Source: Leptospira dzoumogneensis
Lineage (GTDB): Bacteria; Spirochaetota; Leptospiria; Leptospirales; Leptospiraceae
NCBI RefSeq assembly: GCF_004770895.1
Contig: NZ_RQHS01000005.1
Coordinates: forward strand, 682,001 to 746,000
Direction of reading: 5' to 3'
Length of the DNA: 64,000 bases
The first letter of the stretch is position 1; every line of letters starts with the position of its first letter. Both the position numbers and the translations under genes were made by a program. This document shows positions 60,228 through 64,000 of the stretch, in pieces. The notes beneath the pieces are model-generated. The model was not told the origin of the DNA, did not search any database, and saw only the letters and a list, made by a program, of their open reading frames with translations.

Positions 60228-60626
60228 ATGGCAAGCGCCAAGGAAATCTGGGCAGTAGGTCGTCGTAAAAACGCAATCGCCCGCGTAAAATTAAAAGAAG
60301 GTTCCGGTAAAATTGTAATCAATGATAGAGATTACAAAGATTATCTGCAAAACAGCCGCTCTAATATTAAAGAAGCTATCACTGCTTTAACTCTGATGAA
60401 TGTTACCGAAAAGTTCGATCTTAAGGTAAACGTTTCCGGAGGAGGGATCATCGGACAAGTCGGAGCGATCCGTCATGCACTTGCAAGAGTGATCTGTCGT
60501 TATAATCCCGAGTTCAGAGCTACTGTTAAAAAAGAAGGCCTTCTGACTCGTGACCCACGTATGGTGGAACGTAAGAAATACGGTCTACACAAAGCACGTA
60601 GAGGAACTCAGTTCTCTAAACGTTAA
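60228..60626 (+). CDS. rpsI: ribosomal protein S9
   Basis: Small-subunit protein S9, 132 residues. The N-terminal [19 protein letters not shown], the middle [19 protein letters not shown] and the C-terminal tail [10 protein letters not shown], which reaches the P-site tRNA, are all present. AGGAG precedes the start. A hairpin with T-tract follows the gene. Confidence 0.97.
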   Translation: MASAKEIWAVGRRKNAIARVKLKEGSGKIVINDRDYKDYLQNSRSNIKEAITALTLMNVTEKFDLKVNVSGGGIIGQVGAIRHALARVICRYNPEFRATVKKEGLLTRDPRMVERKKYGLHKARRGTQFSKR

Positions 60627-60653
60627 TCTACGCTTTTTAGATCTTTTTTTGGG

Positions 60654-60700
60654 AATGCCTGAAGTTCTTGCCATCAAGACCTCGGGCATTTTCTGTTTTT
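60654..60700 (+). terminator. intrinsic terminator after rpsI
   Basis: AATGCCTGA (60654-60662) pairs with TCGGGCATT (60682-60690), a 9-bp stem with one G-U pair and a 19-base loop, followed by TTCTGTTTTT. It ends the rplM-rpsI transcript just before the alaS ribosome site. Confidence 0.7.
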
Positions 60701-60709
60701 AGGGGTATC

Positions 60710-63469
60710 ATGAATTTTAAAAAAGTTTCCGAAGTCCGCAAAATCTTTTTGGATTATTTTAAGGAGAAGGGCCACACAGTAGTTCCTTCATCCTCTCTGT
60801 TGCCTGCGGGAGATCCTACACTTCTATTCACTACTGCGGGAATGGTCCAGTTCAAACCTTTATTCACCGGTGCAGTAGAACTTCCTTATACAAGAGCGAC
60901 TTCCGCACAAAAATGTCTTAGAACTACCGACCTGGAGAATGTCGGTAAAACGGAAAGGCACTGTACATTCTTCGAAATGCTCGGGAATTTCAGCTTCGGA
61001 GATTATTTTAAAGAAGAAGCTATCGAATACGCATTGGACTGTTCCGTAAATCATCTTGGATTTCCTAAAGAAAAGATCTGGATCACAGTATTCGAAAATG
61101 ATGATGAAGCGGAGAAGATCTGGATCTCCAAAGGTATTCCTAAAGACAGGATCACTCGCCTGGGCAAAAAAGATAATTTCTGGGGACCTGCAGGAGACAG
61201 CGGCGCTTGTGGACCTTGTTCGGAGTTATACTTGGACAGAGGACCTGAAAAAGCTTTTCCCGATTGTGGAGTTAAATACGAGTGTAAGCCTGGCTGCGAT
61301 TGCGATCGTTTTTTAGAATTTTGGAATATAGTATTTAACCAGTTCAACCAAGACACGGAAGGAAATCTTCATCCTTTGAAACAAACCGGTATCGATACTG
61401 GTTCCGGCTTGGAGAGAGTGGCTTTACTTTTACAAGGAGTTGATTCCGTTTATGATACGGATGAGCTTAGAGGAATTATCTCAGAAGTAGAAAAAATCTC
61501 GGGTAAAACTTATAACGAATCCACTAAAGTCCCTTTTAGAGTAATTACCGATCATATTCGTTCCGTATTATTCACAGTATCCGACGGGATCTATCCTGAT
61601 AGAACAGGAAGAGGATATGTTATACGTCGTTTGATCCGTAGAGCGGTATTATTCGCCAGAAAATTGGATCTAAGAGAACCTTTCTTATACAAACTGGCGA
61701 AATCAGTATGCAATATTTATAAAGAAAGATATCCAGATCTAGAAAAACATATCTCCTCCGTAGAAAGAACACTTCTTGCGGAAGAGGAATTATTCCTCAA
61801 AACATTAGAGATCGGTTTGGAAAAGATAGAAGTTCTTGTTTCCAAAACTAAATCCGAAGGTTCCAGCACATTCTCCGGAAAAGACAGTTTCTTACTTTAT
61901 GGAACTTACGGTTTTCCAGCGGAGATGACGGAAGAGATCGTAGCGGAGCATGGACTTTCTTTTGATCGTAAAGGATTCGAAGATGAATTGGAGAAGGACA
62001 GGCAATCCTCTCGAGAGACCTGGAAAGCAAACAAAGTTTCCTTATTCACTGGGATCAAAACCGATAAGACACAATTTCTGGGATACGATGCCTTAGAAAC
62101 GGAGTCGGATCTTAAATTTATATTCTTAGATAATAAACAAACATCGGAACTCAAGGAAGGAGATTCCGGAGTATTGGTATTTTCTTCCAGCCCATTCTAC
62201 CCGGAAGGTGGAGGACAGGTGGGAGATATTGGATTTATTCGAAAAGGACAATCCGTCTTTAAGGTTTTAGATACCCAAAAAGAAAATGATATCATTCTTC
62301 ATATCGGGACCGTTCTTTCCGGAAGTTTTGCAGCCGGAGACAAGGCAAAATTAGAAGTGGAGAAGGAAAGAAGAGAAAGACTCAAATTCCATCACTCCGG
62401 AACTCACTTGCTCAACGGCGCTCTCAGGAATCTTCTCGGAAATCATGTTCTTCAAAAAGGATCCATCGTTTCTCCTGAATATCTGCGTTTCGACTTCTCT
62501 CATCCAAGTCCTTTAAGTGTAGAAGAAATTCGTAATATAGAATCCTGGGTGAACGAAAGTATCGGCCGTCATATCGCCGTCGAAACTAAGGTGCTTCCTA
62601 TAGAAGAAGCTAAGAAGACCGGAGCGGTCGCTGCATTCGACGAAAAATACGGAGACAGTGTAAGAGTTCTTCAGATGGGAGATCGTTCCCTGGAATTCTG
62701 CGGTGGAACCCACGTAGGAAATACCGGAGATATAGGTTACTTCTTCATTAAAAAAGAATCCAGCCCAGGTGCCGGAAACAGAAGGATAGAAGCAGTGGCA
62801 GGCCCACTGGTTGTGGAAACCTTCCAAAACAGATTTGCGGAATTAACGGAATTCGTCCAAAATCTAAATCTTAAGATCAAAGATGAGTTAGGCGCAGAAG
62901 GGGCTTCCCTTTCCATCAAAACTGTAATTCCGGGACCGGATGAGATCAGATCTTTGTTTGAGTCCAAAGGTGCGGATGCAGTAGTTTCTCTCAGAGATCT
63001 TTCCGAAAAACTATCCGTTGAATTGGAAGAAACACAATCCAAGTTCTTAAAAGAGAAAAAGAATAAAGAATCAAAAGATTTTGAGAATAATCCGGATATA
63101 ATTGCGAAAGTATTCGAAAATCCTAAAGTGATTGGATCTGTTAAAATTGTTTCTGCGATATTTGAGTCCAAAGATGCAAAGGCATTAAAAGGACTTTCCG
63201 ATAATATCAAAGTCAGAGAGAAAGAAATAGTGGCCATTCTTGCCAGTAAAAATGCGGAAGACGCAAGTATAGTGATCACTTGTTCTTCTTCTTTGGTTGG
63301 AAAGATACATTGTGGAGAACTCGTAAAAACTGCCTGTGAAATTTTAGGCGGGAAGGGCGGCGGAAAACCGGACATGGCACAAGGCGGAGGAAAGGAAGTT
63401 TCCAAAGTAGAAGAAGCAGTCAGATCCGCATTAGAAAAAGCAAGTTCCAGTTTGAACGGGGGAAAATAA
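60710..63469 (+). CDS. alaS: AlaS, alanyl-tRNA synthetase
   Basis: Class II synthetase of 919 residues with aminoacylation, editing and C-Ala domains. The start is ATG 60710, preceded by AGGGG; an upstream frame to 60668 would run through the rpsI terminator. The N-terminus has VRKIFLDYFKEKGHTVVPSS and TTAGMVQFKPLF. Editing-site zinc ligands are His562 and His566 (HHSGTH) and Cys664 and His668 (CGGTH). The C-terminal GGKGGGKPDMAQGGG is the conserved glycine-rich end. yajQ follows with one base between. Confidence 0.97.
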   Translation: MNFKKVSEVRKIFLDYFKEKGHTVVPSSSLLPAGDPTLLFTTAGMVQFKPLFTGAVELPYTRATSAQKCLRTTDLENVGKTERHCTFFEMLGNFSFGDYFKEEAIEYALDCSVNHLGFPKEKIWITVFENDDEAEKIWISKGIPKDRITRLGKKDNFWGPAGDSGACGPCSELYLDRGPEKAFPDCGVKYECKPGCDCDRFLEFWNIVFNQFNQDTEGNLHPLKQTGIDTGSGLERVALLLQGVDSVYDTDELRGIISEVEKISGKTYNESTKVPFRVITDHIRSVLFTVSDGIYPDRTGRGYVIRRLIRRAVLFARKLDLREPFLYKLAKSVCNIYKERYPDLEKHISSVERTLLAEEELFLKTLEIGLEKIEVLVSKTKSEGSSTFSGKDSFLLYGTYGFPAEMTEEIVAEHGLSFDRKGFEDELEKDRQSSRETWKANKVSLFTGIKTDKTQFLGYDALETESDLKFIFLDNKQTSELKEGDSGVLVFSSSPFYPEGGGQVGDIGFIRKGQSVFKVLDTQKENDIILHIGTVLSGSFAAGDKAKLEVEKERRERLKFHHSGTHLLNGALRNLLGNHVLQKGSIVSPEYLRFDFSHPSPLSVEEIRNIESWVNESIGRHIAVETKVLPIEEAKKTGAVAAFDEKYGDSVRVLQMGDRSLEFCGGTHVGNTGDIGYFFIKKESSPGAGNRRIEAVAGPLVVETFQNRFAELTEFVQNLNLKIKDELGAEGASLSIKTVIPGPDEIRSLFESKGADAVVSLRDLSEKLSVELEETQSKFLKEKKNKESKDFENNPDIIAKVFENPKVIGSVKIVSAIFESKDAKALKGLSDNIKVREKEIVAILASKNAEDASIVITCSSSLVGKIHCGELVKTACEILGGKGGGKPDMAQGGGKEVSKVEEAVRSALEKASSSLNGGK

Positions 63470-63470
63470 A

Positions 63471-63965
63471 ATGAGCGATCCATCATTCGATGTTGTTTCC
63501 GAAATAGATAGACCTGAATTACAGAATGCGGTCACCCAAGCGATCGCAGAGATCAAGAACAGATTCGATTTTAAAGGTTCCAAGTCGGAGATCAAACTGG
63601 AAGAAGAGAACCTGACTCTCACATCGGATAACGAAGCTAAGTTGGAAAGTGTGATCGATGTTCTCATCAATAAGATGGCTAAAAGAGGACTCGGTCTCAA
63701 GTCTTTTGATTTTAAATCCAAATTGGAACCTGCTACGGGTAATACTGTTCGTATGAAAGTGAAAATACGGAACGGTCTCGAAAAAGAACAAACAAAAGAG
63801 ATCACTAAGATCGTGAAAGATTCTAAACTGAAAGTGATCCCTACTATCATGGGAAATTGTGTTAGGATCCAAGGTAAGAAGAAGGATGATCTTCAGGAGA
63901 TCATGAGACTCCTAAAATCTGCCGATCTTCCTTTTGATGTTCAATTCCAAAATTTTAAGGGTTAA
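63471..63965 (+). CDS. YajQ family nucleotide-binding protein
   Basis: Protein of 164 residues of the YajQ family (UPF0234), two ferredoxin-like halves; some members bind cyclic di-GMP and act as regulators. The family start PSFDVVSEIDRPELQNAV and FDFKGSKSEIKLEEENL are present, with the end RLLKSADLPFDVQFQNFKG. It is one base downstream of alaS and probably co-transcribed. Cyclic di-GMP binding here is not shown by the sequence. Confidence 0.9.
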   Translation: MSDPSFDVVSEIDRPELQNAVTQAIAEIKNRFDFKGSKSEIKLEEENLTLTSDNEAKLESVIDVLINKMAKRGLGLKSFDFKSKLEPATGNTVRMKVKIRNGLEKEQTKEITKIVKDSKLKVIPTIMGNCVRIQGKKKDDLQEIMRLLKSADLPFDVQFQNFKG

Positions 63966-64000
63966 TCAACTACTTCTCCGGTAATCAATATTCCGGAAGA
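63962..64000 (-). CDS. possible 3' end of a minus-strand gene, cut by the window edge
   Basis: The minus strand is open from the window edge for 12 codons, ending SSGILITGEVVD and a TAA whose bases overlap the yajQ stop (TTAA shared by both strands). The ending recalls short-chain dehydrogenases, but 12 residues are far too few to decide. Confidence 0.25.
   Translation of the reverse strand, partial: SSGILITGEVVD

Noticed and set aside
60668..60709. 14-codon N-terminal extension of alaS
   Set aside because: It would translate through the rpsI terminator, and the AGGGG ribosome site fits ATG 60710.
62737..63486. 249-codon open frame on the minus strand
   Set aside because: It lies entirely opposite alaS, has low-complexity Ser/Phe/Leu composition typical of an antisense shadow, and has no ribosome binding site.

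Overview
The window is chromosomal DNA of a spirochaete, most probably the genus Leptospira. The reasons are moderate-to-low GC, many lipoproteins with spirochaete-type lipoboxes, tandem lipoprotein paralogues resembling the Leptospira DUF1554 layout, and a large conserved protein that looks lineage-specific. Most of it is ordinary housekeeping sequence. The species cannot be fixed from the sequence alone. No rRNA, tRNA, CRISPR array, prophage or insertion sequence was found.

Layout: 1-2421, murG (5' end outside the window) and murC. 2551-8349, an AT-rich glycan locus with a GT2 and a GT4 glycosyltransferase, a possible decayed gene, an FkbM methyltransferase, a GT-C membrane glycosyltransferase and an opposing YbhN/AglD-type membrane protein. 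8422-11486 (minus), purK, purE and murF. 11578-16506 (plus), an oxidoreductase, an AarF kinase, lspA, a lone cyclic-nucleotide-binding domain and a PerM-type transporter. 16534-21011 (minus), an ActP/DUF485 pair, a degenerate nitrilase-like protein and a 608-residue protein of unknown function. 21125-22292 (plus), a STAS protein and a lipoprotein. 22360-30776 (minus), purL, an LRR lipoprotein and ileS as one operon, then a coiled-coil membrane protein, a flavin reductase and an amidase. 30983-33811 (plus), a secreted ankyrin protein and a solitary DNA adenine methyltransferase. 33818-34726 (minus), MaoC and MarR.

34727-35259 has no gene. It holds an inverted-repeat element with two AGAAC-N4-GTTCT palindromes. 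35260-46777 is a tightly packed complex I operon, nuoABCDEFHJKLMN, in which nuoG and nuoI are absent; an SseB-like gene follows one base later.

47319-58731 carries a lipoprotein, a MAPEG protein, a large soluble hybrid histidine kinase with two receiver domains, a DUF418 protein, an OPA-family transporter, thiL, a YceI protein and three tandem lipoprotein paralogues. 58882-63965 carries an envelope protein, rplM-rpsI, alaS and a YajQ protein.

The observations most worth following are the nuoG/nuoI absence, the repeat element at 34.8-35.1 kb, the lipoprotein triplet with conserved GTG starts, the solitary methyltransferase, the active-site-less nitrilase homologue, a gene remnant at 4.75-4.92 kb and an unexplained terminator at 28.66 kb. 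I did not see a convincing new multi-gene defence or biosynthetic system.
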